Shown here piece by piece: positions 1 to 6,337 of a stretch of DNA of 9,166 nucleotides. Location: assembly GCA_002308875.1 (NCBI GenBank), contig DBWK01000091.1, positions 16,003-25,168 on the forward strand, given 5' to 3'. This DNA is from Treponema sp. UBA1240 (GTDB lineage: Bacteria > Spirochaetota > Spirochaetia > Treponematales > Treponemataceae). The notes beneath the pieces are model-generated. The model had not been told where the DNA came from. It saw only the letters and a program-made list of their open reading frames with translations, and ran no database searches. The position numbers and the translations under genes are program-made. Numbering within the stretch: position 1 is the stretch's first letter; each line of letters begins with the position of its first letter.

Positions 1-440
1 CCGTTTGTGCCGAACCTGCTGTTTATGTTCTTACCGAGCAGGTAGAAGAAGCTTCCGGCGGAAACATAAGACGCAGGCTTATTCTGTTTGCGCTCGCATT
101 CGGAGTTGCTGCCGCCGTTGCGCTTTCTGTGGTCAAGGTTATGGCAGGATTCAGCCTGTGGTTTATTCTTCTTCCGGGTTACATACTTGCATTAGTACTG
201 AGTTTAGTCTGTCCGCCACTCTTTGTTGGAATTGCGTTTGATTCTGGCGGAGTTGCGTCCGGGCCTATGACCGCCACATTCATTCTGTCGTTTGTTCTTG
301 GCGTTGGACAGGGAGCGGCCGGAAAAGCTGGTGCCGGCGAAGCGTTCGGGGTGATTGCGCTTGTTGCGCTTGCTCCGCTTATTGCCGTTCAGATTCTTGG
401 TATTCTGTATAAGATAAAAAATAGGAGGGTCAGCGGATGA
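1..440 (+). CDS. DUF1538 family membrane transporter subunit, C-terminal part (5' end outside window)
   Basis: This is an integral inner-membrane protein, cut by the left edge; the frame is open from base 3 to the TGA at 438-440, giving 145 visible residues. The fragment starts at a CAEPAVYVLTEQVEEASGG segment and later has GIAFDSGGVASGPMTATFIL, both of which I recognise as conserved DUF1538 signatures. Hydrophobic helices lie at about visible residues 24-45, 49-73, 85-100 and 115-135, and the protein ends in a short basic tail. From memory, a two-gene DUF1538 pair (UmpAB of Halomonas) was reported as a cation/proton antiporter, so monovalent cation transport is a reasonable but unproven role here. 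A partner DUF1538 gene would be expected just upstream. The stop overlaps the start of the PII-like gene, which points to transport controlled by a PII-type sensor. An ATG at 129 lies inside the conserved domain and is not the true start. Confidence 0.85.
   Translation, partial: VCAEPAVYVLTEQVEEASGGNIRRRLILFALAFGVAAAVALSVVKVMAGFSLWFILLPGYILALVLSLVCPPLFVGIAFDSGGVASGPMTATFILSFVLGVGQGAAGKAGAGEAFGVIALVALAPLIAVQILGILYKIKNRRVSG
423..429 (+). promoter_or_regulatory. Strong ribosome binding site of the PII-like gene
   Basis: AGGAGGG lies seven bases before the ATG at 437, inside the last codons of the DUF1538 gene. It fixes the start of the tandem PII-like protein and, with the ATGA overlap, indicates that the two proteins are translated from one mRNA. 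Confidence 0.85.
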
Positions 441-1084
441 GTCCTTTTGTTTTGATTATAGCCATTGTTCCTCGCGGAAAAGGACAGGATTTGGCGGATG
501 CGGCTGTTAGTGCCGGTGCCGGCGGCGGTACTATTATCACTGGCAGGGGAACAGCATCCAGCCGTATTCTTAATGTGCTTGGAATCGGTGATACCGCCCG
601 TGATATTGTATATTCAATTACGGATTCAAAGATTGCTGATTCCGTTATTAAAGCTATGTGCACCAATGCCGAAAACCGCAAGTACAAACACGGCATTCTT
701 TTTACGGTGGATGTGCTGTACAAATTACAGGCAGGTATCTTTGAAGCAGGAGAAAGAACTATGAAATCAGCGGAAAAACAACTTATAAGCGTTATTGTTA
801 ATCAGGGCTATGCGGATGATGTTATGGAAGCAGCCCGCAATGCCGGTGCAAGCGGAGGCACAATCGTGAATGCGCGTGGAACCGCAAAGGAAGGCGATGC
901 CAAATTCTTTGGTCTTACAATTGTTCCAGAAAAAGAAATGCTTTTGCTGCTGGTTGACAACGACAAAGCAGAAAGTGTTTTTACTGCCGTAAAAAATCTG
1001 CCGTGTCTCGGAAACAAGGGCAGCGGAATTGTTTTTTCCAGTCCGGTTGAAAATTTTACCAATCTTGGGAATAGTGCGCAGTAA
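437..1084 (+). CDS. Tandem two-domain PII-like (P-II family) regulator
   Basis: This cytoplasmic signalling protein of 215 residues is built from two PII-like ferredoxin-fold domains in tandem. Domain 1 (about 1-100) has GAGGGTI at 27-33 followed by GRGT at 36-39. Domain 2 (about 112-210) has GASGGTI at 137-143 followed by ARGT at 146-149, a constant offset of 110. The canonical GlnB/GlnK T-loop sequence is not apparent, so this is a PII-like protein rather than a classical nitrogen regulator. PII-type proteins bind small effectors, often nucleotides, and commonly gate a membrane transporter encoded next door. The overlap with the DUF1538 gene makes that transporter the likely partner. A second ATG (codon 109, base 761) has its own Shine-Dalgarno sequence, so domain 2 might also be made alone. 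Effector and metal specificity cannot be told from the sequence. Confidence 0.85.
   Translation: MSPFVLIIAIVPRGKGQDLADAAVSAGAGGGTIITGRGTASSRILNVLGIGDTARDIVYSITDSKIADSVIKAMCTNAENRKYKHGILFTVDVLYKLQAGIFEAGERTMKSAEKQLISVIVNQGYADDVMEAARNAGASGGTIVNARGTAKEGDAKFFGLTIVPEKEMLLLLVDNDKAESVFTAVKNLPCLGNKGSGIVFSSPVENFTNLGNSAQ
748..763 (+). promoter_or_regulatory. Possible internal ribosome binding site and ATG for the second PII-like domain
   Basis: AGGAG at 748-752 is followed, eight bases later, by an in-frame ATG at 761-763 (codon 109 of the tandem PII-like gene). This falls between the two domains, where the second starts with MKSAEKQLIS. Initiation here would give a single-domain protein of 107 residues. 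It may instead be coincidence, as the site encodes Ala-Gly-Glu in the linker. Confidence 0.45.
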
Positions 1085-1094
1085 TATTCGAAGG

Positions 1095-1130
1095 TTGAAA
1101 CTCCGCCTAAACTGTGTTATTCTCATTCCA
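1095..1130 (+). promoter_or_regulatory. Sigma-70 type promoter; predicted transcription start at the ATG (leaderless)
   Basis: The -35 box TTGAAA is at 1095-1100, followed by a 17-base spacer and a -10 box TATTCT at 1118-1123. TG at 1115-1116 makes this an extended -10. Counting seven bases on from the -10 box puts the transcription start at 1130, the A of the lipoprotein ATG. No Shine-Dalgarno sequence lies in the 45-base gap before that ATG, which fits leaderless translation. Confidence 0.6.
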
Positions 1131-2431
1131 TGCAGAAAAAATCCTTTGCGTGTTTATTATTAGTGTTGGCGGGACTGTTTTCCTGCCTCTTCCTTTCATG
1201 CTCGCATAACTTGGGCTACAGCGTGGTTCTGTGGTCTTCACCGGAAAAAAGTCTTTATGCCGGTGATTTGGTTCGCGTATACATTAAATCAAATATAAGT
1301 CAGGTTTATGTTGTCGGTTTGCCCGGCAGCAAGGAAAAGGTTGAAGTTCCGTTCTGGCAGATTCTTCCGCCGCAGTCCAAATCGAAGGTTCTTAAGGTTT
1401 ACGAACCGTATCAGGTTTATAAAACCGTTTACGCAAAGGTTGCGCTTGACGGACTTCCAGTCCGCAATGAACCTGTGAACACTTCACGTCAGGTTTACCG
1501 CCTCAGAAACAACGAGATTGTAAAGATTCTCTACAAAGGTGAAGGCGTTCTTCCTACCGCCGGTGCAAAAACCATGGAAGGCGACTGGCTGTGGATTTTA
1601 ACGCAGGATGGAACAACCGGCTGGTGTTTTTCGTACAATCTGCGTCTGTTTGATGAGTTTGACAAAGCCGATTCCATTAATTCGGACGAAAATATTGACC
1701 GCAAACTTGAACTTGCTCTGGACAAGGTTTGGTATCCCGACAGTTACGCCACAATGATTGCGGCTAACACGATTGATATTTCGCAGCTTAAAAAGGAATA
1801 TCATTTTAATACCGGCAAAAACTCCGGAACAATCGAGCTTGACGTAAAAGATCTTAAACTTTCATGGCCGTTTGAGGGAACGCAGAAACAGGAAGAAAAC
1901 ATGTATTCCTTTACGGGAACTCCCTTGGTAATGACCATTCGTGACGAAAACAACATAGTTGTTCAGTATTCGGATGAAAAGGGACGTCCGTTCTCCTTCA
2001 ATTTTACAATAATAAACGACAGCATAGAAAACCTCATCATGGCAGAAAATGAACGCCGCAAGGCCGTTTATGAGCAGCTGCTTGATTTTGGCACGGATTT
2101 TAGCAGTTCAAACTACGGTTCTTTGCAGTTCCTTGAGAACGGAACTTTTGTGTGGTCCGGCTACCAGCGGCTTGTGCCCGATGTTATAGCCGATAATTCC
2201 GGTACTACAGGCAAGGTTGACTTTTGTTATTTTCTTGATGATTCCATCCGCAGTGTTTACGACGGCGTTATTACATTCACTTTTGACCGTTCCAAAAAGT
2301 CAACCAGTTTTATGTACAAAATGGAACTTGACGGTCTCAGGTTTGAAGAAACAACATCCGCTGTTGAAAAGAATGCGGTGTTCACACAGCGCGGAACAAA
2401 CGCACTTGTTCTTTACTTCGGCAGGAACTGA
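1130..2431 (+). CDS. SH3-domain lipoprotein
   Basis: This predicted exported lipoprotein has 433 residues. The N-terminus is basic (MQKK), then has a hydrophobic stretch (about 7-22) and a lipobox FLSC with the acceptor cysteine at 24. Residues about 98-175 resemble a bacterial SH3 domain: VYAKVALDGLPVRNEP opens it and WLWILTQDGTTGWCFSYN closes it. Such domains usually bind peptidoglycan or peptides. The rest, about 180-433, is a predicted soluble region I do not recognise, with beta-rich stretches and a short charged segment near 300-318. The ATG at 1130 is chosen because the signal peptide begins there and a promoter sits immediately upstream. The stop overlaps by one base with the ABC-F start, so the two are co-expressed. 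The role is unknown; a periplasmic envelope-monitoring or wall-binding function is inference only. Confidence 0.8.
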   Translation: MQKKSFACLLLVLAGLFSCLFLSCSHNLGYSVVLWSSPEKSLYAGDLVRVYIKSNISQVYVVGLPGSKEKVEVPFWQILPPQSKSKVLKVYEPYQVYKTVYAKVALDGLPVRNEPVNTSRQVYRLRNNEIVKILYKGEGVLPTAGAKTMEGDWLWILTQDGTTGWCFSYNLRLFDEFDKADSINSDENIDRKLELALDKVWYPDSYATMIAANTIDISQLKKEYHFNTGKNSGTIELDVKDLKLSWPFEGTQKQEENMYSFTGTPLVMTIRDENNIVVQYSDEKGRPFSFNFTIINDSIENLIMAENERRKAVYEQLLDFGTDFSSSNYGSLQFLENGTFVWSGYQRLVPDVIADNSGTTGKVDFCYFLDDSIRSVYDGVITFTFDRSKKSTSFMYKMELDGLRFEETTSAVEKNAVFTQRGTNALVLYFGRN

Positions 2432-4392
2432 TGGCTTTTGTTCAGTTTTCCAAAGTTTCATTGGCGTTCGGCGACAGGGATATACTTAAGGATGTTTCCG
2501 TAAATCTCTCCGCGGGTTCAAAGGCGGCTCTTGCCGGTGCAAACGGCTGCGGCAAATCCACACTGATGAAAGTTCTTGCCGGAATTCTGAACTGCGACAG
2601 CGGCGACCGCGCCGTGCAAAAAGGTACAAGAATTTCATATCTGCCGCAGTCCGGCATAGTTTATTCCGGTAACACCGTGCGGCAGGAAGCCGACAAGGCT
2701 TTTCAGTACGGTTACGATTGGGAACAGGAACTTGAACAGCTTGGTGAACAGCTCCAGTCCGCCGGTAGTGACGAAAAGGCCGCGCCTCTGCTTGAAAAAT
2801 ACCATGCATTACAACAAAAACTGGAAGATTCCGGCTGGTACCACAGGGAATCGGGCTTGCAGCAGGTTCTTACCGGTCTGGGTTTTGACGAAAAGGATTT
2901 TGACCGTTCTGTTACGGAGTTTTCCGGCGGCTGGCAGATGCGCATTGCGCTGGCAAAAGTTCTGCTTGAAAACCCCGATATTCTTCTTCTTGACGAGCCC
3001 ACAAACTATCTCGACATTGACGCACGCAACTGGCTTGAAAACTGGCTTGCCAACTACAAGGGCGGCTTTTTGCTCGTAAGCCACGACAGATATTTTTTGG
3101 ATGTTACCGTTAATGAGGTGTACGAGCTTTTTAATGCGCAGCTTGTCCGCTACAAGGGCAATTATTCCGATTATGAGCGCATCCGCAGGGCGGAACTTGA
3201 TTCACTTTTGGCAAAGTATGCGCAGCAGCAGGCTGAAATAAAAAAGCTGGAAGATTTTATCAGGCGTTTCGGTGCAAAGGCTACAAAAGCGGCTCAGGCG
3301 CAGGAACGCATGAAAATGCTCGAAAAGATAGACCGTATTGAAATACCGGAAAACCTTAAAAAAATACATTTTACTTTTCCACCTGCGCCACATTCGGGCA
3401 AGCTTGTTCTGACCCTTGAAGGGCTTGGCAAGACTTATCCCTCGTCAATAGCGGGGCAGCCTGAAAACGTTGTGCTTAAGGACATGAACCTCGTTGTTGA
3501 AAACGGCGAGCGTCTTGTTGTTGCCGGAAAAAACGGTGCAGGAAAAACGACTCTGCTCAGGATAATTGCCGGTGACGACAATTCTTATACAGGAAACATA
3601 AAGCTTGGCGCCGGAGTAAGCATCGGATATTTTTCGCAGGATTCGGCGGAGCAGATGAAAACTGATAAAACCGTTCTCCAAACACTGGAAGAAAACGCGC
3701 CTTTTGATTTGATACCCAAACTGCGCGATATGCTCGGCGCATTTTTGTTCCGCGGAGATGACGTTTATAAATCAGTTTCAGTGCTTTCTGGCGGTGAAAA
3801 AAGCCGTCTTGCGCTGCTCCAGCTTTTGCTGCGTCCGGTAAATCTTCTTATTCTTGATGAACCTACGAACCATTTGGATTTGTCGTCAAAGGACGTTCTT
3901 CTTGATGCGCTCAAGGACTTTGGCGGCACGGTCATATTTGTTTCGCACGACAGAGGCTTTATAGAGAGTCTTGCAACCCGTGTTTTGGAATTGAAGCCTG
4001 CTGAGTACCGGCTGTTTCCGGGAGATTATTGCTATTATATGGAGCAGGTACAGAAAGAACAGGATTTGGGTATGGCGGAAAAATCCAATTCCGGCAAAAG
4101 TCAGAAAAAGCAGGAAGAAGTTTTGGACAAAGCGCTGGACTGGGAAGAACGCAAAAAGAAAAAGAACGAAAGACGCAAACTTGAACGGCAGGAAGAAGAA
4201 CTGCTCGCAGAAATCTCTCAGACCGAAGATCTTAAGGCGGAACTTGCGGCAAGGCTTGAACGTCAGGAAATATACAGCGACGCGGAAAAAAGCCGTAAAG
4301 TTCAGGCAGAAATAGAAAAAACGGAAAAGACTTTGCAGGATTTGACAAAAGAGTGGGAGTCTGTTGCCGAAAAGCTTGCTCAGGAAGATTAG
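2431..4392 (+). CDS. ABC-F family ATP-binding protein (Uup/YdiF-like)
   Basis: This is a soluble twin-ABC ATPase of 653 residues without membrane helices. ABC-F proteins bind the ribosome and help resolve stalled or difficult translation; a few give antibiotic resistance. Domain 1 has Walker A GANGCGKST (36-44), signature SGGWQ (165-169), Walker B with D188-E189, and an H-loop histidine at 218. Domain 2 has Walker A GKNGAGKTT (366-374), SGGEK (453-457), Walker B with D476-E477, and H506. Both glutamates needed for ATP hydrolysis are present. The linker, about 240-305, is helical and charged and corresponds to the ribosome-facing tether. Residues about 555-652 form a highly charged coiled coil typical of Uup-like members. 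The ATG overlaps the lipoprotein stop (TGATG), with AGGA at 2423-2426 as a weak, close ribosome site. A housekeeping role is more likely than resistance, but the subgroup needs a phylogeny. Confidence 0.95.
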   Translation: MAFVQFSKVSLAFGDRDILKDVSVNLSAGSKAALAGANGCGKSTLMKVLAGILNCDSGDRAVQKGTRISYLPQSGIVYSGNTVRQEADKAFQYGYDWEQELEQLGEQLQSAGSDEKAAPLLEKYHALQQKLEDSGWYHRESGLQQVLTGLGFDEKDFDRSVTEFSGGWQMRIALAKVLLENPDILLLDEPTNYLDIDARNWLENWLANYKGGFLLVSHDRYFLDVTVNEVYELFNAQLVRYKGNYSDYERIRRAELDSLLAKYAQQQAEIKKLEDFIRRFGAKATKAAQAQERMKMLEKIDRIEIPENLKKIHFTFPPAPHSGKLVLTLEGLGKTYPSSIAGQPENVVLKDMNLVVENGERLVVAGKNGAGKTTLLRIIAGDDNSYTGNIKLGAGVSIGYFSQDSAEQMKTDKTVLQTLEENAPFDLIPKLRDMLGAFLFRGDDVYKSVSVLSGGEKSRLALLQLLLRPVNLLILDEPTNHLDLSSKDVLLDALKDFGGTVIFVSHDRGFIESLATRVLELKPAEYRLFPGDYCYYMEQVQKEQDLGMAEKSNSGKSQKKQEEVLDKALDWEERKKKKNERRKLERQEEELLAEISQTEDLKAELAARLERQEIYSDAEKSRKVQAEIEKTEKTLQDLTKEWESVAEKLAQED

Positions 4393-4871
4393 TTTTGTTT
4401 TTTGTCCGCTGGTTTGGCGGAAGTTTGCATTAGTTTTACAAAAAATTCCAGATTGCTTGCAATAAAAATTGTACAGTAAAGCACAATACTTATGCCGAAT
4501 ACAATATGAATCGATGCTGAAAGTATAGCCGCACCCGGCAGCAGATAATCAAGTATTTCAAAAATTATTATACCAATAATCATGAAAATCCCTGTTATTA
4601 CCCATTTGCGCATGCTTACGGGGCAGATAGATTTTATGTCAAAGCCGGGATCCACACTCTGCATAATGCTGCAAAGTTTTAAGTCCGAAAAAGGCAGCTG
4701 GATAGCAAGCGGCGAAGAAAGTTTTTCTTCTGCCTGTGTCATCATACGTACCTGTGTTCTGCACTTTTTGCAGGTCAAAAGGTGTACGCATACCGCAAGA
4801 GGAATGCGTTCGTGTTTGTCGAGCATGAGATAAGTATCAATCATTTTTTCGCACTGCTGATTATCTTTCAT
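4389..4871 (-). CDS. Zinc-finger anti-sigma factor with two membrane helices
   Basis: This membrane protein of 160 residues is the probable antagonist of the ECF sigma factor encoded just upstream. The N-terminal domain carries the zinc anti-sigma pattern: C7, then H30-x3-C34-x2-C37 in VHLLTCKKC. The middle (about 45-88) is soluble. Two hydrophobic helices follow, at about 90-110 and 116-139, joined by a loop of only a few residues, and the tail (about 145-160) is charged. Both ends would therefore be cytoplasmic, and there is no periplasmic sensing domain. The start ATG is supported by AGGAGA at 4877-4882, five bases upstream. A gap of 20 bases separates it from the sigma stop, so the two are in one operon. 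Release of sigma could depend on zinc or thiol redox state or on a partner in the membrane, such as the two upstream gene products; this is inference. Its stop overlaps the converging ABC-F stop. Confidence 0.82.
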   Translation of the reverse strand: MKDNQQCEKMIDTYLMLDKHERIPLAVCVHLLTCKKCRTQVRMMTQAEEKLSSPLAIQLPFSDLKLCSIMQSVDPGFDIKSICPVSMRKWVITGIFMIIGIIIFEILDYLLPGAAILSASIHIVFGISIVLYCTIFIASNLEFFVKLMQTSAKPADKKQN

Positions 4872-4876
4872 TGATA

Positions 4877-4882
4877 TCTCCT
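4877..4882 (-). promoter_or_regulatory. Strong ribosome binding site of the anti-sigma gene
   Basis: On the minus strand AGGAGA sits five bases before the ATG at 4871, in the 20-base gap after the sigma stop. It contrasts with the sigma gene, which has no visible Shine-Dalgarno sequence. Confidence 0.8.
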
Positions 4883-4891
4883 TTTTTGCCG

Positions 4892-5476
4892 TCAGGTAAG
4901 TTGATTTTCCAACCGTTCTTTGAGCATTTTTTTTGCCCTGAAAATATGGGATTTTATTGTATTTACGGGCAGCCCCGTTACTTCGCTGATTTCGTTGTAG
5001 CTCATGTCGTAGTAAAAATACATATCAAGGCACATTGCAAAACGTTCCGGCAGTTCTTTGAGACTGTCCTTTATAACTCCCGCGGTTATTGCCTTAAGCT
5101 GAGTTTCTTCAGGACCGGCCGCGGGGTCTGCAATGTCGGCATTTTCGGGAAGCGAGATGTATTCTTTGCGTCTTTTTACGGAATTGATAGCGGTGTTGTA
5201 GCCTATACTCATAACCCAGGTTGAAAACTTGGATTCGCCGCGAAAGTTTTTTATGTTTGCAAAAACCTTGATAAAAACTTCCTGTACAAAGTCATCACAG
5301 TCAGTTTGGTTTTTAAAAAAGCCCATCCCCAAGGCACGGATTTTTCTGTCGTACTTACTTACAAGCTGGGCAAAGGCTTTGGAATCGCCGTTGCATACAG
5401 CCTTTACGAGCGCAGTGTCCGTATGGTCGGATTCATGAGGCAGTTTTTTTGAATCGTGCTTAAAGAATGGGTTCAC
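4892..5476 (-). CDS. ECF (sigma-70 family, RpoE-like) RNA polymerase sigma factor
   Basis: This sigma factor of 194 residues directs RNA polymerase to a dedicated promoter set. Region 2 spans about 24-103, including the core-binding and -10 recognition segment from DDFVQEVFIKVFANI to STWVMSIGYNTAINSVKRRK. A variable linker covers about 105-135. Region 4 spans about 137-190, with a helix-turn-helix (MSYNEISEVTGLPVNTIKSH) for -35 recognition. Length and layout match classical ECF factors, and there is no extra C-terminal domain. The start is GTG at 5476: an in-frame TAA lies two codons upstream (bases 5482-5480) and the next in-frame Met is deep in region 2. No Shine-Dalgarno sequence is seen, and the start lies three bases after the stop of the preceding gene, so translation is probably coupled. 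The zinc-finger anti-sigma gene follows directly. Target promoters are not evident. Confidence 0.93.
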   Translation of the reverse strand: MNPFFKHDSKKLPHESDHTDTALVKAVCNGDSKAFAQLVSKYDRKIRALGMGFFKNQTDCDDFVQEVFIKVFANIKNFRGESKFSTWVMSIGYNTAINSVKRRKEYISLPENADIADPAAGPEETQLKAITAGVIKDSLKELPERFAMCLDMYFYYDMSYNEISEVTGLPVNTIKSHIFRAKKMLKERLENQLT

Positions 5477-5479
5477 AAG

Positions 5480-5809
5480 TTACGGACGGTAAAAATGATG
5501 GAACAGTAAAAAGCCCAGTCCTACCGCAAGCGGAATAACGCCGCCGAGCAGAGAGAGCGAAATACCGTCTATGCAGATGAACAGAATAGTCAGAACAAAA
5601 CCAACGCACGTAAGCAGCATTCCTGCTAAAAGAGAAAAAACCGGCAGGTCAAAATTTGCCGGCTTGTATGTGCCGTTGCGGATTTGGAGCATTGTTTGTC
5701 TGTGGTTCCACAGCAAAAAAAAGAAAATCAGTGTTCCGCCGAATACTATGCCGACTATCGGGATAATGGCAACAATAACCTGTGCTGCCGGAGAAGAAAA
5801 CAATTCCAT
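5480..5809 (-). CDS. Small three-helix membrane protein of the ECF sigma operon
   Basis: This is a hypothetical inner-membrane protein of 109 residues. Hydrophobic helices lie at about 10-34, 57-80 and 86-105. Between the first two is a short charged loop, WNHRQTMLQIRNGTYKP, which resembles the cytoplasmic loop of small proteins often found beside ECF sigma genes (DUF6249-like). I offer that family only as a suggestion. The start ATG has AAAGAGG at 5816-5822, six bases upstream. It follows the FliL-like gene after 33 bases and ends three bases before the sigma GTG, so its translation probably feeds the sigma start. Its place suggests an accessory part of the membrane signalling path to the anti-sigma factor, but no biochemical function can be read from the sequence. 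An A8 run (5715-5722 on the plus strand) lies in the first-helix codons. Confidence 0.72.
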   Translation of the reverse strand: MELFSSPAAQVIVAIIPIVGIVFGGTLIFFFLLWNHRQTMLQIRNGTYKPANFDLPVFSLLAGMLLTCVGFVLTILFICIDGISLSLLGGVIPLAVGLGFLLFHHFYRP

Positions 5810-5815
5810 ATAAAA

Positions 5816-5822
5816 CCTCTTT
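5816..5822 (-). promoter_or_regulatory. Ribosome binding site of the small membrane protein gene
   Basis: AAAGAGG on the minus strand lies six bases before the ATG at 5809, in the 33-base gap after the FliL-like gene. It supports that ATG as the start and independent ribosome entry within the operon. Confidence 0.7.
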
Positions 5823-5842
5823 TATGTTGTTTTTAATCAGGA

Positions 5843-6337
5843 TCAGTTCAAAAAATTGTAGTCCTCAAAGTACAGTGCCGTAATTGAACCGAGAACAAGT
5901 TCGTCGTTTATTTTTTGTATCAGTTCTTTTTTAACCTTGTCTTCGCCCATCTTAATCAGTTCAGCCTTTTCGTGTACCGAAAAATAATTCAGAATAACAC
6001 TCTTGAGCTGGAGTTTTTTTTGTGCGATTTCTTCAAAAAAAGCCTTGTCGTTGGCCGGATAGCTGAAATAAGGCGTGACTATAATAACCACAACGGGATT
6101 ATCGGCAGTAATGGCGCGCAGCTGTCCTAAATCAGTATAGACTGAAGTTGTGCTGCCACCTTTTTTCTCGACTGTAACAGGTGATGGATCTATTTTGCGC
6201 AAACCTTTGCCAACCTGTTCGGGTTTTGCGGTTATAATGATTGCGGAAGCAAACAGAACAAATACTATGATAACGGCTATTATAATAAGTAATATCTTTT
6301 GGAACAGCGAAAAGTTCCATAAAAAGCGTCTTCTCAT
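5843..6337 (-). CDS. FliL-like single-pass membrane protein
   Basis: This protein has 164 residues from the ATG at 6337. A TTG at 6343 would add two residues, but it lies about at the predicted mRNA 5' end. The N-terminus is basic (MRRR), a strong helix spans about 14-37, and the rest is extracytoplasmic. Residues about 78-164 follow the FliL C-terminal pattern: a beta strand VVVIIVTPYFSYP, a helix ending in a VKKELIQKINDEL segment, and a closing strand ITALYFEDYNFLN. FliL is a stator-associated flagellar protein with a stomatin-like periplasmic fold. Here the gene is not among flagellar genes; it heads an operon with an ECF sigma and anti-sigma pair. It is therefore probably a paralogue used for envelope sensing or scaffolding, not the flagellar FliL. 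Similarity is judged by eye and is moderate. Confidence 0.65.
   Translation of the reverse strand: MRRRFLWNFSLFQKILLIIIAVIIVFVLFASAIIITAKPEQVGKGLRKIDPSPVTVEKKGGSTTSVYTDLGQLRAITADNPVVVIIVTPYFSYPANDKAFFEEIAQKKLQLKSVILNYFSVHEKAELIKMGEDKVKKELIQKINDELVLGSITALYFEDYNFLN

Noticed and set aside
129..440. A separate 103-residue protein starting at the ATG at 129
   Set aside because: The same frame is open to the left edge and the upstream residues (AEPAVYVLTEQVE) are part of the conserved DUF1538 domain, so this is an internal methionine.
2732..3079. Overlapping open frames on both strands within the ABC-F gene
   Set aside because: They have no recognisable domains or ribosome sites and lie under well conserved ABC motifs in the true frame; they are shadows.
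2431..4392. ABC-F protein as a dedicated antibiotic resistance determinant
   Set aside because: The Uup-like C-terminal coiled coil, the operon with a housekeeping-looking lipoprotein and the absence of mobile elements favour a general translation role; resistance types cannot be assigned from sequence reading alone.
4405..4421. Hairpin TCCGCT-GGTTT-GGCGGA near the convergent gene ends, next to a T-rich run, as a possible bidirectional terminator
   Set aside because: For rightward transcription the T-run precedes the hairpin instead of following it; for leftward transcription the hairpin is followed by A-rich, not T-rich, sequence. It also lies inside the anti-sigma coding region.
4871..5224. 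Plus-strand open frame of 117 codons opposite the sigma gene
   Set aside because: It is antisense to a clear ECF sigma factor with conserved regions 2 and 4, and its translation shows no family features.
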